Counted from the first letter of the stretch, positions 44,706-56,954 are shown. The stretch: DNA of 64,000 nucleotides from Lytechinus pictus (GCF_037042905.1 NC_087252.1:19671701-19735700); one strand, 5' to 3'. A program made the numbers and translations. The notes: generated by a model not told the origin, from the sequence alone.

Positions 44706-44879
44706 AGCTTATTTTCTTGACGTAACATGTACTCAAATAAATTATCCAATTACACTCATTTTAATGATGGACAATCTTTAAAGAAAAATTGTACTTATTC
44801 TGCAGGAAATCCAGTATTGTAACTCCAAAATGACCGCAGATAGTAATTTCAAGTAAAGTGATTTTGGGTGATTTGTGTT

Positions 44880-45480
44880 AAAAAGAGTTCAACATAATAA
44901 GGGGGGTATACACTTGATGAATGAAAATAAAAAATCTATGACAGGACTCAGCAGGTGACGTGGTCGTGACCTCCTAATCTGAGATTATTGCCATATCCAA
45001 CATGGCAGCTGATGTCCATTTTGAAAAAAGTGAATTTAGAAATGTTTTCATAATTTTGGTTATGTATGGATCTATATCATGAAATTTCAACAAAACATTG
45101 GATGATCATTAAAAATCATATTGCACAAGTTTCAGGTCATATGATCAAGGTCTGCGGTCTTTTACTATCACCAAAATTGATCATGTTGTATTATCATCAT
45201 TGAATCTCATCAAGTTTCTGAAAGGGCAAAACTTTGAGAGTGCATATATATGAATCTATTTCATGAAACTTGGACATAACGGTATTAAACTATCACTAAT
45301 CTTTGTGCATGAGTTTCTGGTTAAAATTATGGTCAATGAACTTTGACTGTACAGTGGTATCAACATCAAAAACTTTACTTAGGTTTATTAATTTTCAAGA
45401 TAATTAGATATCATGTCACTAGGTGAAGGTCAATGGTTTTTTGAGGTAAAAAAAAACCCTCAGGATTCTATTATTAAATG
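44880..45480. repeat. Diverged TCATGAAACTTGG/AGGTCA repeat units
   Basis: Two to three decayed units resemble the array at 21390-22325 (ATTTCATGAAACTTGGACAT, CACAAGTTTCAGGTCATATG, GGTCAATGAACTTTGAC). None retains the full DR1 core. Confidence 0.5.
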
Positions 45481-45725
45481 AATGGGTTTTTCATGAAAAT
45501 CCTACATTGAGTCTACATTAAAAAAATGGAAGAATTTTACCATAGTATCCTCAAAAGGTGAGTTGTATCTAATAGGAGGCCAGGATTATGTCATGTCAAT
45601 TTGCCAAATAAACTTTGGAGTTAAATTAACAGCTTTCTATTAAAATAAATACATAAATTTTAACATTCATAGCACTTCTTCATGTAAACATGCTCAAAGC
45701 ACTTTTCAATATAACATAGCATTGT

Positions 45726-45985
45726 GGGGGCGTCGTGGTCTAGTGGTTATAGACTGTTTTTTTCAATCTGAGGGGTATGTGTTCGATTCCCTGCCAGGGT
45801 GTGTTTTCCTTCAGCAAGAAGTTTATCAATATTGTGCTGCACTAAACCCAGGTGAGGTAAATGGGTACCTGCAGGAAGTAAGTCAATAAAAAGCTCACGG
45901 TGAGCACCAGATGCGGTAGACCAGCTTAGCCAGGGTAATATAGGAGCACTATACAAATCCTATATTATTTTATTTATTATTATGA
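45726..45985 (+). mobile_element. tRNA-derived SINE
   Basis: GGGGGCGTCGTGGTCTAGTG at the head (A box) and GTTCGATTCCCTGCC (B box) are followed by TTTTCCTTCAGCAAGAAG, CCAGGTGAGGTAAATGGGTA and a tail ending in TTTATTATTATG. Same family as 63440-63708. Confidence 0.85.
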
Positions 45986-46789
45986 ATAAAATGAATAATT
46001 TTACTCTTCAAGTGCTTACAATATATAATGTGGGTGTTACAGGTTTGTAAGCTTTTTAACAAATAATTGTACAGAAGGACATGAACGGTTTTTGAATACT
46101 GGGACCAGTGAAACTTATGCACTGTTGACCTAAGTTAGGGGATAGGAAAGGGTCTGGAAAACACCCCAGCATGAAATGTATTGTGGTGTCAGGCTATCAA
46201 TTGACAAGTAAACAAAGCAATTTTGTCTATAATTCTGTTTTTGACAAGTAGCAAGTGAAGCTCTTTGAACGAAGGAAACACATGATCATATTTTCTGGCC
46301 GTTGAAATGGTACCGACTGCTCAATTCTCAATGTGCTGTAGTGACCATTATCCTGGCTGCTGAACACCAGTGATTGAACAGCATGATGCCAAGCATCATC
46401 TGTCAATATCTTTCCGACCATTAATTAAATTAAGCAAATTTACTGGTTTAGTAGTTAATGACAAATTAATTTCAACCCCTAGAATTCTGACACATTCAGA
46501 ATTACCAATTAACTAATGAACATGGGCATGTAAATAGTGTCTACGTTTAGGAGTTTTTGTTCATTCAAGAGTAGGTTCAACTTTATTTCTTATCACTGAT
46601 TCATTAATTTCCTGAACACAATATTGTATAACAGCATTGTGAAAACAAGTTGCAGATTTGGGATCTAAAGAAATTAAATTCAACATTATTCTGCCTCAAA
46701 GTGTCCCCAAGTAGTTAAAAATACAGTGTGAAAAGTAAAAGTCCCAGTACAAAACCCTGAGGAACACCATTTTGCAACCCATGACCCTT

Positions 46790-47350
46790 TTTTTAATGGC
46801 AACCGACCGCCATTGGTTTTAAAGGCCAGGTCAGTGTGTCAAATGTAGTTCAGATTTTGATTTCTTGATTCTAAAACCCCCAAATAAATAAAACAACTAT
46901 CAAAATAGAATCACCCCCTAAAATTGTAATTTTTCAAAATGACAGACAGCTGTCAGGTTGAATTTTTCATGGCAGTAATCTCTTATTAGGCGGTCAAGTT
47001 TAGGTCGGTTTACTGTATGAACGTAAGATTTTAATTTCCTAACCCCCAAAATCCCCATATTGCTATTTTCATTTATAGCACAAATCAACCCAAATACTTT
47101 TTTTTTCAAACTGCCCACCAGCGGCCACTCTGGATATTTTTATTTTAGTCAATCTCTGTTCAGGAGGTCAAGACCACTTCAACTCATCAAATAGACTTAA
47201 GATTTTGATTTCCTTTTCCCCTATAAAACCCATTCTTTATAATATTTTGATCAGCTTTATAACAAAATCCACCCAAAATTTCTCTTCAAAATGTTTGCCG
47301 GCAGCCATTTTAAAGTTTTTAAATACAAATTTCATGGTCAGTATTTTTTC
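46790..47350. repeat. Three diverged units with CCGCCATT/GGCGGCCA words
   Basis: ACCGACCGCCATTGG, CAGCGGCCACTCTGG and GGCAGCCATTTTAAAG recur with intervals of about 180-310 bp. Each is associated with AAGATTTTRATTTCCT and ACCCCCAAAA stretches. Confidence 0.5.
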
Positions 47351-47759
47351 ATACAATTAATTGCCCAGAAACAAATCATACATGAATGTAATTAGCAATT
47401 CTATTTCAGCCCATTAACCATTAGCTTTAAAATATAGACATTTGTGACCCTTAAATTTGGAGTTTGAAGTTGGGGCTAATTCAATTCAGCAAATAGATGT
47501 GACATGTCTATTTCTTCAAAACTTTACCCCTAAATCAATATTTCTGTCAGATTTCTGGGCCGAATGGCCCAAAATATTCTCAAAATGGTCTCTTGCTGAA
47601 TTCTCCCAAATTTCACAAACCCTTAGAAAAAATGGCATACTGATAATACTGGCTATTTTTTATAAAATTTTTTAGAGCACAAATGGTCAAAAATGGATCT
47701 TTACACTCCACATTCCTCACTTGAACCTGGGAAGCAATTTGCTAGGTTCAAAGGAATGG

Positions 47760-49545
47760 TTGTGCATCACAGACCATAGGTGGTTAGACAATAGGGTGAC
47801 CCTTTGATTGTGAGCAGAGCCATAAAGGGATTCAGTCGAGTGAAGGAAGCGACATCTTGTTTAGAGTCTCTTTTTGGCGGTTTGAAGAGGGTGATCTTCT
47901 TGCGTTTTTTTCCACCTGTGCTGACACCTCTCTTCTGATGTGTGGATGGGCAATACCACACAGTAGGTAGAGATCATCTGCTCTTGTTTTTGTCGCAGCC
48001 AGTAATTGCTCTGCAAGCAGCATTCAGGGCTGCATCAATCTTTGCAGCATGTGATGACCTAAAAGGGATGGGGACTGCATACTCAGCAGTCAAGTAGCAT
48101 AGAGCAAGAGCTGTCGCACGGATGGTTTTGACATCTGTTCCCATTTTGTGCTGGCAAGCTTCTTCAGGATGCTGTTCCTAGTTCCAACTTTAGCCTTTGT
48201 CTTGGCAACATGTTCTTTTTAGGTAAGGGAACTGTCTAGGGTGACGTCAAGGTAGATTAGCTTACTGTTGTTATCCAACCATTTTGTATATCATCAGACC
48301 CTTAGTTACTGATGGAAAGCAGAGTTGGATTTTCTCTGGATTTGCCCAGAGATGATTTGCAGCATAGTAAGGAGTCAGGCCTACCAGCATGACCAGAGCA
48401 TCGCTGAGTCCTTTTTTTATCTCTTCAAAGGACTAATTATGTGAAGCAATGCAAATGTCATCAGCGTACAGGAAGTTCTCCCTGTACGCTGGATTGGTTG
48501 GTTATTTGTGTAGATGCTAAAGAGTGGGACGATGATGCTTCCTTGTGAGAGACATTTTATGTGTCAGCCATCTGCTACTGGAACCACTGAGATTCACAAA
48601 AACCGCTGATTTGAGAGCATGTTCTGAATCATCTCTGTCAGCTTAAGGTCCTTTATCATCTCAAAGACTTTCCTTGTGAGAATTCAATGATTGTGTCATA
48701 AGCTGCAGTGAGGTCAACAAGGGCTGTTCCTGTTATCAACCCTTTCTCAAAGCCATCTTCAATGTACTGTATCAGATTCAGCAGTTGACTAGTACAAGAC
48801 TTTCCTGGCCTAAATCCTGCCTGTTCCGGAATGAGGAGCTCAACCACCAAGGGAGCAATGTGGTTGACTAGGAGCCTTTCAAAGATCTTGTGTGTGTGAC
48901 AAAGCAGAGATATAGGCCTGTAGCTTTTTTGTGCTAGCAGTTTTTTTGCCTGGCTTGAATAAGGCAACTACCCTTGATTTCCTCCATAAGTTTGGCATTG
49001 TGCTTTCACTCAGACAGTAGTTTAGCTTGTCAAGCATGCCGTTGGGGTGCAACAGGTCCAAGATGTTTCATCTGCTCACAGATCGAGGACATCATCCAAT
49101 CCAGCTCCTTTGCTGATCTTCATTGCTTAAAGCATTGCACAAGTTGTTCATGCTGAAAGGTCTTGTGAATTGAGATGACTCTTAACAAGCTGTCCCCAGA
49201 CTTTGATGTAGGATCTTCACGGTTGATTATGAGGGTTACCTTGGCTGTTCACTAGAAGCTGGTTGGCCACTTGGCCCGCGGTAACTTGGGATCTAGATTG
49301 GGACTTTGTAGAGTCATTCCCAGGGATCCGGATCTGGTGTTTCTGCTGGTCCTGAATATAGTTTGTACGGCATCCTTTTGGAATATTCTTCCTTGATGAT
49401 TTCTTTACCAGCTTCGTAGTGAGTAGGGATTGCAGGGAATTTCTGAAGATATGTATCCAGATCTATGGCAAACTGCTCACAGTTTACTTTCTTCAGGTTG
49501 AAAAGTCTGCAGAAGAGAACTTTGCGAGGAGTGATGTTTACCACG
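47760..49545 (-). pseudogene. Decayed non-LTR retrotransposon reverse transcriptase
   Basis: Several broken frames in order on the - strand resemble ORF2 of Jockey/CR1-type LINEs. They are a linker segment (VNCEQFAIDLDTYLQKF, near 49480), a segment with LWRKSRVVALFKPGKK, an RT block with YRPISLLCHTHKIFERLL, EQAGFRPGKSC and VDLTAAYDT (48700-48930), the FLYADD catalytic box (TACGCTGATGAC at 48458-48469) and a C-terminal segment LLCGIAHPHIRREVSA near 47950. Stops and frameshifts separate all blocks, and no endonuclease domain is seen. The upstream end stops where the right foldback arm begins. It is dead as a coding unit. Family placement is tentative. Confidence 0.8.
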
Positions 49546-49967
49546 GTATCAGGCCATTTGCAACATTGATATTTATCATATGAAATTAAATTAGTTAACC
49601 ACTACCAAAGCAGCAGCAACAAGCATATCAATTTCTAACAACCTACATGTATACTTTGGCGGAAATGAAAGAAAAATCGGACTCTACATATTTTTATTAA
49701 AATTTGTTCTTTTCTGGTGTAAAATGAGTTGTTAACATGACAACAGGTCATCTGCAACATTGATATTTATTAATGAAATCAAGTGTTGCCAAGGGAACAT
49801 CAATGTTTATCATTCTAATGAATTCATGCAGGATACTTACTGTAATCTTGGTTTAAAAATCAAATTAATGGGTCAAGCCCTTCGCATGTACATTAGTTCG
49901 TTTTTACTGTAGATCCCACCATTACCTTTTCCAACATATTATTTTTTACCAAATAAGTTGGTATTTG

Positions 49968-51064
49968 GTTGCCATGGCAACGGTCTAAGATGGTACTGAC
50001 AGATTTACCAACAAGCATATCAATTTTTAGCAACCTAAACTTAGTGGAAATGAAAGAAAAAAATGTGACTCTACATATTTTTATCAAAATTTGTTCTTTT
50101 TTGGTGTAAAATGAGCCGTTACCATGACAACAGGAAATTTGCAACATTGGCATTTATTAATAAAGCCAAATGTTGCCAAGGGAACATCAATTTTTATCGT
50201 TCAAATGAATTCATCCAGAATTCTTACCGTAAACTTGGTTTAAAAATCAAATTAATGGGTCAAGCCTTTCGCATGTAGATTAGTTCGCTTTTACTGTACA
50301 TCCCACCATTACCTTTTTCAACATTTTATTTTTTACCAATAAGTTGGTATTTGGTTGCCATGGCAACGGTTTAAGATGGTACTTGCACATTAACCAACAG
50401 GCATATTAATTTTTAGCAACCTAAACTTAGTGGAAATGAAAGAAAAAAAATGTGACACTATATATATTTTATCAAAATTTGTTCTTTTCTTAGAAAAAAA
50501 AGATGTTGCCATGGCAACGGGCCATTTGCAATATGGATATCTATTTTTAAATTCAAGCATTGTCAAGGCAACATCAATTCCTTTCATTCCAATAAACTCA
50601 CGCATAACACTTATGTAGTTTTTGTTCTAAATGAGTGGGAAAACTCAACGCATGTAGGTTAAGTCGCTTTTATTGTATTTCCCGCCATTATCTTTTTTAT
50701 TATGTCATTTCTTTTTTTTACCAAAGTAGGTATTATTTGGTTGCCATGGCAACAGAACGAGAGTGTATTAATACATTTAGCAAAAATTACTTGTATGTTT
50801 AACACCCTAATCGCAGGGAAAATGAAACAAAAAACAGATTCTACAACTTTAAATCAAAATTTTTACTTTTCTGGAGGAAAATGAGCCGTTACCATGGCAA
50901 CGGGCCAGTTGGAACTGTTTTGATGATATTGAATATTTTTGAATTTCATTTGCATTTAACTGGAACCTTCAATTCAATCAATTGGCTAATTTATATCATG
51001 TTTATCTACCATTTACATGGGAATACATGTTATTTTTGATAAATTAATCGGTTGCCATGGCAAC
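49968..51064. promoter_or_regulatory. RFX X-box-like motifs, right arm
   Basis: Seven sites: 49968-49981, 50354-50367, 50505-50518, 50740-50753 and 51051-51064 are perfect GTTGCCATGGCAAC; 50888-50901 is GTTACCATGGCAAC; 50118-50131 is GTTACCATGACAAC. A decayed eighth copy (GTTAACATGACAAC) lies near 49731. The spacing follows the 386-bp unit. Confidence 0.65.
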
Positions 51065-51169
51065 GGGTGAAGACAGCATTTATAAATTTGGCAACAAGCA
51101 GATTCGTATTCAGCACCCTAAAAATAGGGGGATAAGCACAAAAAATTAGATTCTACAGAAAATTTTTGG

Positions 51170-51520
51170 AATTCTTACTACTTGCCGCCTACTATAGCGC
51201 GGGATAATGAAGAGGGAGAATTTCGCGCGGGAGTGATCTTCAATGGGGTTGGTCAGCGCTTTGTCGTCATGATAAATATGCAAATTAATTACCCAAATTT
51301 CTTTTATAATTCAAAGTTTTTGTCACAAAATCGTGAATTTATGCAATTAAATAAAGACACTAACAATTTTTGAGGAATTTTGGTAGCTTCAAATTTCGTA
51401 TAGATTTGTAGATATAAAATTAACACGCATAAAAGAATGGATATCTAATGCATATTCATAAGTTTAAAACCCATTTTGTGAATATCAAGTAGGGTGGGAA
51501 AAAGGAAGGACTAGGGTGTG
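51170..51520. other. Intergenic DNA, no supported feature
   Basis: Nothing recognised. Confidence 0.4.
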
Positions 51521-51527
51521 GACTCTG

Positions 51528-51760
51528 TGCATTGGCGGCGGAAGCCAAAAGAATTAGGGGGGGGGGTCCACCTAAAATGTTGGGATGGACACAGGTAAAA
51601 AAAAAAACAGTAAATAAAGGGTATCAACCAAAATTTTCTGACAAAAAAAAAAATGGTTATCAACAAAAATGTATGGAGGGGACCGTCCCCCCACCTCAAA
51701 TTTAGGGGGGACAGTATACCCCCCGTCCCCAACCCCCCCCCCCCCGCTTCCGCCGCCTAT
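51528..51760. mobile_element. Inverted-repeat element with GGCGGCGGAAGC termini
   Basis: TTGGCGGCGGAAGC at the left and GCTTCCGCCGCCTAT at the right, flanked by GACTCTG (51521-51527 and 51761-51767). A 7-bp match is close to the 8-bp hAT duplication. Rich in G and C runs. Confidence 0.65.
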
Positions 51761-51767
51761 GACTCTG

Positions 51768-52439
51768 CGGAGTCCTAAGGTTTAAAAGAATAATTCCAGA
51801 AATTGATCAATTTAGTTCAAGGAACGTTTAAGGATATTTAGGTATTCCATAAAGGTGATCGGGTGACGAAATAGTCAAGTTCGTTGATCTATAATTTGCT
51901 TATTATTTTTTTTTTAATTTAAGCGTACATTCATGGTTCACGGTTCGCTCGATCGCATCATTAAGCAACAATCCAGGGCGTAATATTGTACATCCCTATA
52001 TTGAACTCAAAAACGAAAAAAAAAAAGACACACAAAGAAAGAACATTATTTTTCTTTTCCATAATTATGTTGGAAAATTCCATTACTGCACTTTCATTGT
52101 TCATCTTGCAATGGGGAAAGACTATGAGAACAGTTTCGCAGTTAGAAACAGCAAACTGCACCTGCATGGATACAGGAGGTTGCAATCGATGATCGTCAAA
52201 ATCGAATGCCTTCACATCCATCATTCTTTCTCAATCGCTTCGCTCGCTCGTATATAATATACAAACAAGACTTTCTTTGAAAAAAATGATTAAATTGACA
52301 TCGAGTGCAATAACCGCCCCCATCTCCTGGAAAAATGATTGGAATTAAACTTTGAAGTTTATTGTTGGAAAATCCTTCTAATAAAACATTTTGCAAATTA
52401 AAAAAAAAGTCACCATTTAAAAAAATGTCAACTTGGATA
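51768..52439. other. Intergenic DNA, no supported feature
   Basis: GCTTCGCTCGCTCG near 52240 and CGCTCGATCG near 51946 are short palindrome-like words. No gene is recognised. Confidence 0.4.
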
Positions 52440-53290
52440 AAAGAGAGTGAGAGAGAACAAAATAAAAATTAGCATAATGCAAAAAGTTTCATCGAAATTG
52501 GATGTAAAATAAAATGTTACGACATTTGTATGTCGCTTATTAAAAAAGGTATATACACAACTCAGTGATATGCAAATGAGAGAGTTGATAATGTCAATAA
52601 TTTTTTTTTGTATTTCGATTTTTCAATAATACAATATTTCTTTTTCGTTGCAGATTTGACAATATTAAAGCAGACACTTAAACTGGCAACTTTACATTTT
52701 CAGGGAGGAATCAAACTATAGTTCACATTATATTCAAGGAGAAAATAAAAATATTTCATATTTCTGTATAATAAAATACAACATAAATACTTAAATAGGC
52801 CTATTGGATGAGTGATGTCATCATTTCCATTTAACGACCAGAGTGTGCATGTAACTGTTCATGTGAAATCTGAAAATAACTTTCCGAGTTTGATGAAATA
52901 TTCAGTATTTTCATTTTATTATTTATTTATTTATTTGTGTATTTATTTATTTATCAATTAATTAATTAATTTATTTATTTATTTATTTATTCATTTATTT
53001 TTGTATTCAGGGCCTCGTCTTATGATTGATCCGATTAACCTTGCCTATGTGGAAATCCATCAATGTCATATTTTTTTCTACATGAAATATTTAAAACTTA
53101 TTTTTGTAAACAAAGAGCACGCTGAACTGTCAAGAAAACAGTGAATATGTAAAATATACATCATTTTGAACAAACATATGCATTTTAGATGTTGACGTTG
53201 CTGGCTTTCCATAGTTGTGGTTGACCGGACCAATCGTAAGTCTTTGTAAGACATGGCCCTGATCAACTATTTATTGAGGTGGACTTGCAG
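52440..53290. mobile_element. Old, expanded GGACAAGTCCACC-family MITE
   Basis: Contains the landmarks TCATCGAAATTGGATGTAAA and GATATGCAAATGAGAG, plus a decayed right end TTGAGGTGGACTTGCAG. A (TTTA)n array (about 52915-52995) and extra DNA enlarge the right half. The left terminus is degraded. Confidence 0.6.
52915..52995. repeat. (TTTA)n microsatellite
   Basis: Imperfect ATTT tetranucleotides, with AATTAATTAATTAA near 52957. Confidence 0.9.
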
Positions 53291-53399
53291 TTTCAATTTG
53301 TAAAATAAACACCGTTCCTGCCCCCCCCCCCCCCCCCACAAAAAATGGGCCCGGGAGGAAAGCTTCAGATTGAATAGTACGATACTCGTTCATGGAGAG

Positions 53400-53690
53400 C
53401 GCCATCACACTAAATGCATAAATTCATTTTGATGGTTCGTGATGACTTATTTTTGTTTTCTTTTTAGAAACGGGTGTGAAATAATTTGTCTATTGATATA
53501 TACTGAACGTACAGTAAAAACCACTTTCAATTTTCTGAGAAAAAGACATTTCATTTATCTATTTTACCATACGATATGTAGAAAACCTGCTTGCATATGG
53601 CGTCACATGAATCAATGAATAGTTAAAACTAATAACTTTCTTATTCTTTGATGGATTTTTTCTCAAAACTTCGGCAATATTTTTCATTAA
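53400..53690. mobile_element. AGGGGAAGTTCACCC-family MITE, internal fragment
   Basis: Shares GTGATGACTTATTTTTGTT, ACGGGTGTGAAATAATTTG, GATATGTAGAAAACCTGC and TTGCATATGGCGTCACA with 18068-18553. Neither terminus is present. Confidence 0.65.
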
Positions 53691-54120
53691 TGAATTACAC
53701 TAATTTCCGGCACATGACCAAAACTCTCATTTTGATAATACTTCTTTGAAGCTGACTGTAATTACAGTGATCATGATTTTAGAAAGAAAATATTGATTTG
53801 AATAATGGTGTCAACCGGGAATCATGATAACAAGGTGGATACCGACGTACAAATGTGGGGGTGAATTGGGGACCCCTTACGACCAAGAAAAAAAAAAAGG
53901 GGGGGGGGGGAGAAAAGAATGGAAAGGAAAAAAATGAAATAGGCCTGTTATTTTTCTAATTATTGTATTTTCATTTTTCTTTCTAAATAAAGATTTACTT
54001 TCTTCCATTTTCATAAGATTTAATTTCAATATAAATTATACTAACTATAGTTAGTAGTTATTTGTTTGGAAACCCCTACATCATTCCTCTTCTTAACTGG
54101 AGAAGGTAAAAAGAGAGAGA
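53691..54120. other. Intergenic DNA, no supported feature
   Basis: Homopolymer A/G runs near 53886-53911. Nothing else is recognised. Confidence 0.4.
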
Positions 54121-54128
54121 ACTGCATG

Positions 54129-56253
54129 CAGCGGCGTAACAGGGGTCGTCGGCCAAGGGGGGGGGGGGGGCAAGAGCAAGAAATTTCCCGGTCATATCAT
54201 GGTATGAACAGGCGTAATGGTGTAATGAGGCGATGATTTGAGAGGGCCAGACATTGCGTATTAAGCAAAATTTATCTTTTTTTTAAAGTTGCATACGAGC
54301 GAAGCGAGCGAGCAAAATTTTTGACATGTTTAATACAAAAATCCAATTTGTGATAGATTTTGACATGATATCCAGAGAATAATATATTTAACTCTTCTCT
54401 ATTTCCAATCCTTTTGTTGTGGTCTGTATGCCACTGTGAACTTGATTCTTTGCGGCAGAAGCGTGAAGAGTAAAAAAACGAGAGGCGCAGTATGGCGCAT
54501 GTGCTAAAAAGCTCCTTATTATAAGTCCCGAGCGAGCGAAGCGAGCGAGAATAAAAATCACATTTTCAAGAGAATTTAACTTTGAGATATTTTTTGACAT
54601 TATACTCAGTAAATAAAATCATATCCTACACTTTTCCTTTGCTTTTCTTTCCTCCTTTTTTTCTTGGTTGTAGAACTTTTGGGGACCATGGCCCAACCCT
54701 TCCATACTCATATACGGCAGTGCTATGCGGTTGGGGTCCGTCTGGAGCCCCCGGAACTTCTTGATATCAAAGACATTTAAACCTCGCAGATTGCCGCTAT
54801 TTTTAATCAAATCGCGGGTATATACAGAATATAGCTTTTACACAACACATTTATTCAACCCAGTTGAACCAAATATTTTGAGGGGGCAAAACATAGCAAT
54901 GTGGGAAAATTTGTAAAAAGTCGCCAGCATGCAAAGCGAGGTGGAAAAAGAAATGCCTATTGAAATTAAATTTTAATTATGTAATAGATATCCATTATAT
55001 TCAGCAAATAATACATTTCATTGTTTCCATTCATTTCATTATACGTTGTCTCCTATAATTTCTTTTATTTCCTCTTGGGTGTGGAACCAAACCCCCCCCC
55101 CCCCGCGCCTGTACGCCAGTGATTGAACCCCGGGGGGGGGGGGGCACTCGACCAAAAAAGTGGTGTGCCGCGGGCGAGACAAAAAACGGGGGCCTTGGAG
55201 CGGGCTTATTGCAAAAAGGAGAGTCCTCGGAACGGGCCTTCGGAACTACAAATGTTTGTGAAAACGGGGTTCCTTGGAACGGATCGCCAGCGTGTGAGTG
55301 CGTATGCATCCCTATGGAACGGGCATGCGTGCATGATGCAGCTATAGCGCGGCCTCCGCCGGGTGCGCTCGCGCAGAGGCGATGGTCGGACAGCGCTCTA
55401 CGGCCGCTTTTCACCAAAATTGCAGCTCATTGTAGCAGATCAATGCGATCGGAACGGCGTAACGAAAAATATGCGAAGCTTTGGAGCGGATTTCTTTCTT
55501 CTTTTTTCTCGATGAGAAGAAAATGCTATGCTTTGGAGCGGCCTTCTTTGTTCTTTTTCTCAATAAGACAAAAATGCTATGCCTTGGAACGGAAATTTGA
55601 GTGAAAGGGGGTCCCCTCCGCGGCACATACCCACTATGCATTATATACTGAGTGCCCCCCCCCCCCCGAGGATTGAACGTAAGGCTTAATGTAGGAAGAG
55701 TCCCTACATGGGGCGTTATAGAGCCATTTGAAGGTTATAGATGAAGAGCCCCTACTGCGTGGGGTCTGGGGCAAAGCCCCGGTAGCTTATTTGCATAAAA
55801 TTTGGCAAGCTTATTTATATAGCACAATGTTGTATGCAGTCCATCTTTTTCCCCCTCTTTATTTTCTATCCTCGGCAGCCCAGTCATGTTATGAAGTTTT
55901 TTTCTTGTCCCTTTTCTTTGTTTTCCAATTTAGCTTTTGACTAATTCAATTCTTCCTTCATTTCCCGCTATTGTTTGCCATTTTTTCATATTTTAATTTA
56001 TTTCCCATCATGCTATTGCATTACATAGGCTTATTTCGGAATGATTTTTTCTTTCTCAAATGTTCTTTCGTTCCTTTTCCCGCTTTCCTTCCTATTCCAT
56101 TAAAATACTGTTCTCTTCTTCGTTTTCTTTTCACTTTTCCCTTTCCCTGTTTTCCCCTTTCCCTTTCTTTCTCCCTCCCTTTTCTTTTCCCGGTGAAATC
56201 CGCCAGGGGGGGGGGGCAGCTTGCCCCCCTGCCCCCCACCTGTTACGCCACTG
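54129..56253. mobile_element. hAT-like nonautonomous element (2.1 kb) with perfect 8-bp duplication
   Basis: Left terminus CAGCGGCGTAACAGG, right terminus CCTGTTACGCCACTG, flanked by ACTGCATG at 54121-54128 and 56254-56261. The CAG-GGCGTA terminus and the 8-bp duplication fit the hAT superfamily. No transposase frame is recognised. AGCGAGCGAAGCGAGCGAG motifs occur near 54295 and 54525. Another element (55130-55672) is nested inside. Confidence 0.85.
55130..55672 (+). mobile_element. GGAACGG-rich element nested in the hAT-like element
   Basis: A G-run plus GCACTC at the left mirrors GAGTGC plus a C-run at the right. The body iterates GGAACGG or GGAGCGG phrases. Toward the right end a 65-70 bp subunit (CTTTGGAGCGG...TTCTTTTTCTC...AAAATGCTATG) is repeated about three times. 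A reverse-complement copy opens this window (1-318). A 161-codon frame crosses it but follows the repeat and has no recognisable domain. Confidence 0.7.
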
Positions 56254-56419
56254 ACTGCATGATATAGGGGGTTCCAAACAAATAACTACTAACGTCCAGA
56301 TCTAGACTACGGCCCCTTTTGTAAGCGGTATTAAAAAAGGGATTTTACTATTCATTTGTAATTTTTTATTGAGGTATTTAAAGAGCAGACAATGAAGCTT
56401 CTGGAAATATGCTATTTTC

Positions 56420-56945
56420 AATTTTGACATTTTAAAGTTTCGCTTATTTTTCACAAAACAATTATAATTCTATGCACAACTCAGTGATATGCAAATGAGA
56501 GGGTCCATGGCGTCCCCCACTCACTATTTCTTTTGTTTTTTGTATTGTTTGAATTACACAATATTTCAGTTTTTACCAATGTGACAAAGGACCAATTTGA
56601 ATGAACCATAAATGTTAAACCAATGGTAATTCTTCATGTTCATGATGTTCAGGTAAGAAAAAAATCTTTGTTTTATAGGGCAATGATGAGAAAATTAGAA
56701 TATTTCATATTTCATATAACTAAATACAAAATAAATGGTGAGTGGCGATGGGTGACATCATGAGTCACATCATTTGCATAACAAACAGGATGTGTATAAT
56801 AACTGTTTTATGAAATTTAGCAAAACTTTAAAATATAATAATTTCTTATTTTACATCCAATTTTGATGACATTTTCAGTGTTATGCTTGTTGGATTTTTC
56901 TCATTTTATTCAAATCAAATTTTTGTTGGGGTGGACTTGTCCTTC
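56420..56945. mobile_element. GGACAAGTCCACC-family MITE lacking its left tip
   Basis: Starts near TTTTAAAGTTTCGCTTATTT, includes GATATGCAAATGAGAGG and, in inverse, CATCATTTGCATAAC. It ends TTTTGTTGGGGTGGACTTGT then CCTTCAA, a mutated TTAA border. Confidence 0.75.
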
Positions 56946-56954
56946 AAGGCCTAA

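Larger units (their letters stand above)
43641..51169. mobile_element. 7.5-kb foldback element with tandem X-box arms
   Basis: The termini are CCAAAAATTTTCTGTAGAAT and its inverse. The left arm (43641 to about 44790) and right arm (about 49550-51169) are inverted relatives made of tandem units with a 386-387 bp period, each unit carrying two GTTGCCATGGCAAC-like motifs. Spacing is mirrored: 311 bp between the first two major motifs at both outer ends (43746/44057 and 51051/50740), then about 387. The interior contains a SINE, a diverged tandem repeat and a reverse transcriptase remnant. I did not find a clear target duplication (flanks TTAAAGGTTA and AATTCTTACT), and no transposase is recognised. 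Confidence 0.8.

Noticed and set aside
45726-45800. Possible tRNA gene
   Set aside because: A and B boxes are present but the cloverleaf stems are not, and a conserved non-tRNA body follows, as in the SINE at 63440-63708.
48458-48469. Functional reverse transcriptase because the YADD box is intact
   Set aside because: Surrounding frames are broken by several stops and frameshifts, and the endonuclease is absent.
55119-55604. 161-codon frame in the GGAACGG element
   Set aside because: The repeated phrases force an open frame; no domain or start context supports a gene.
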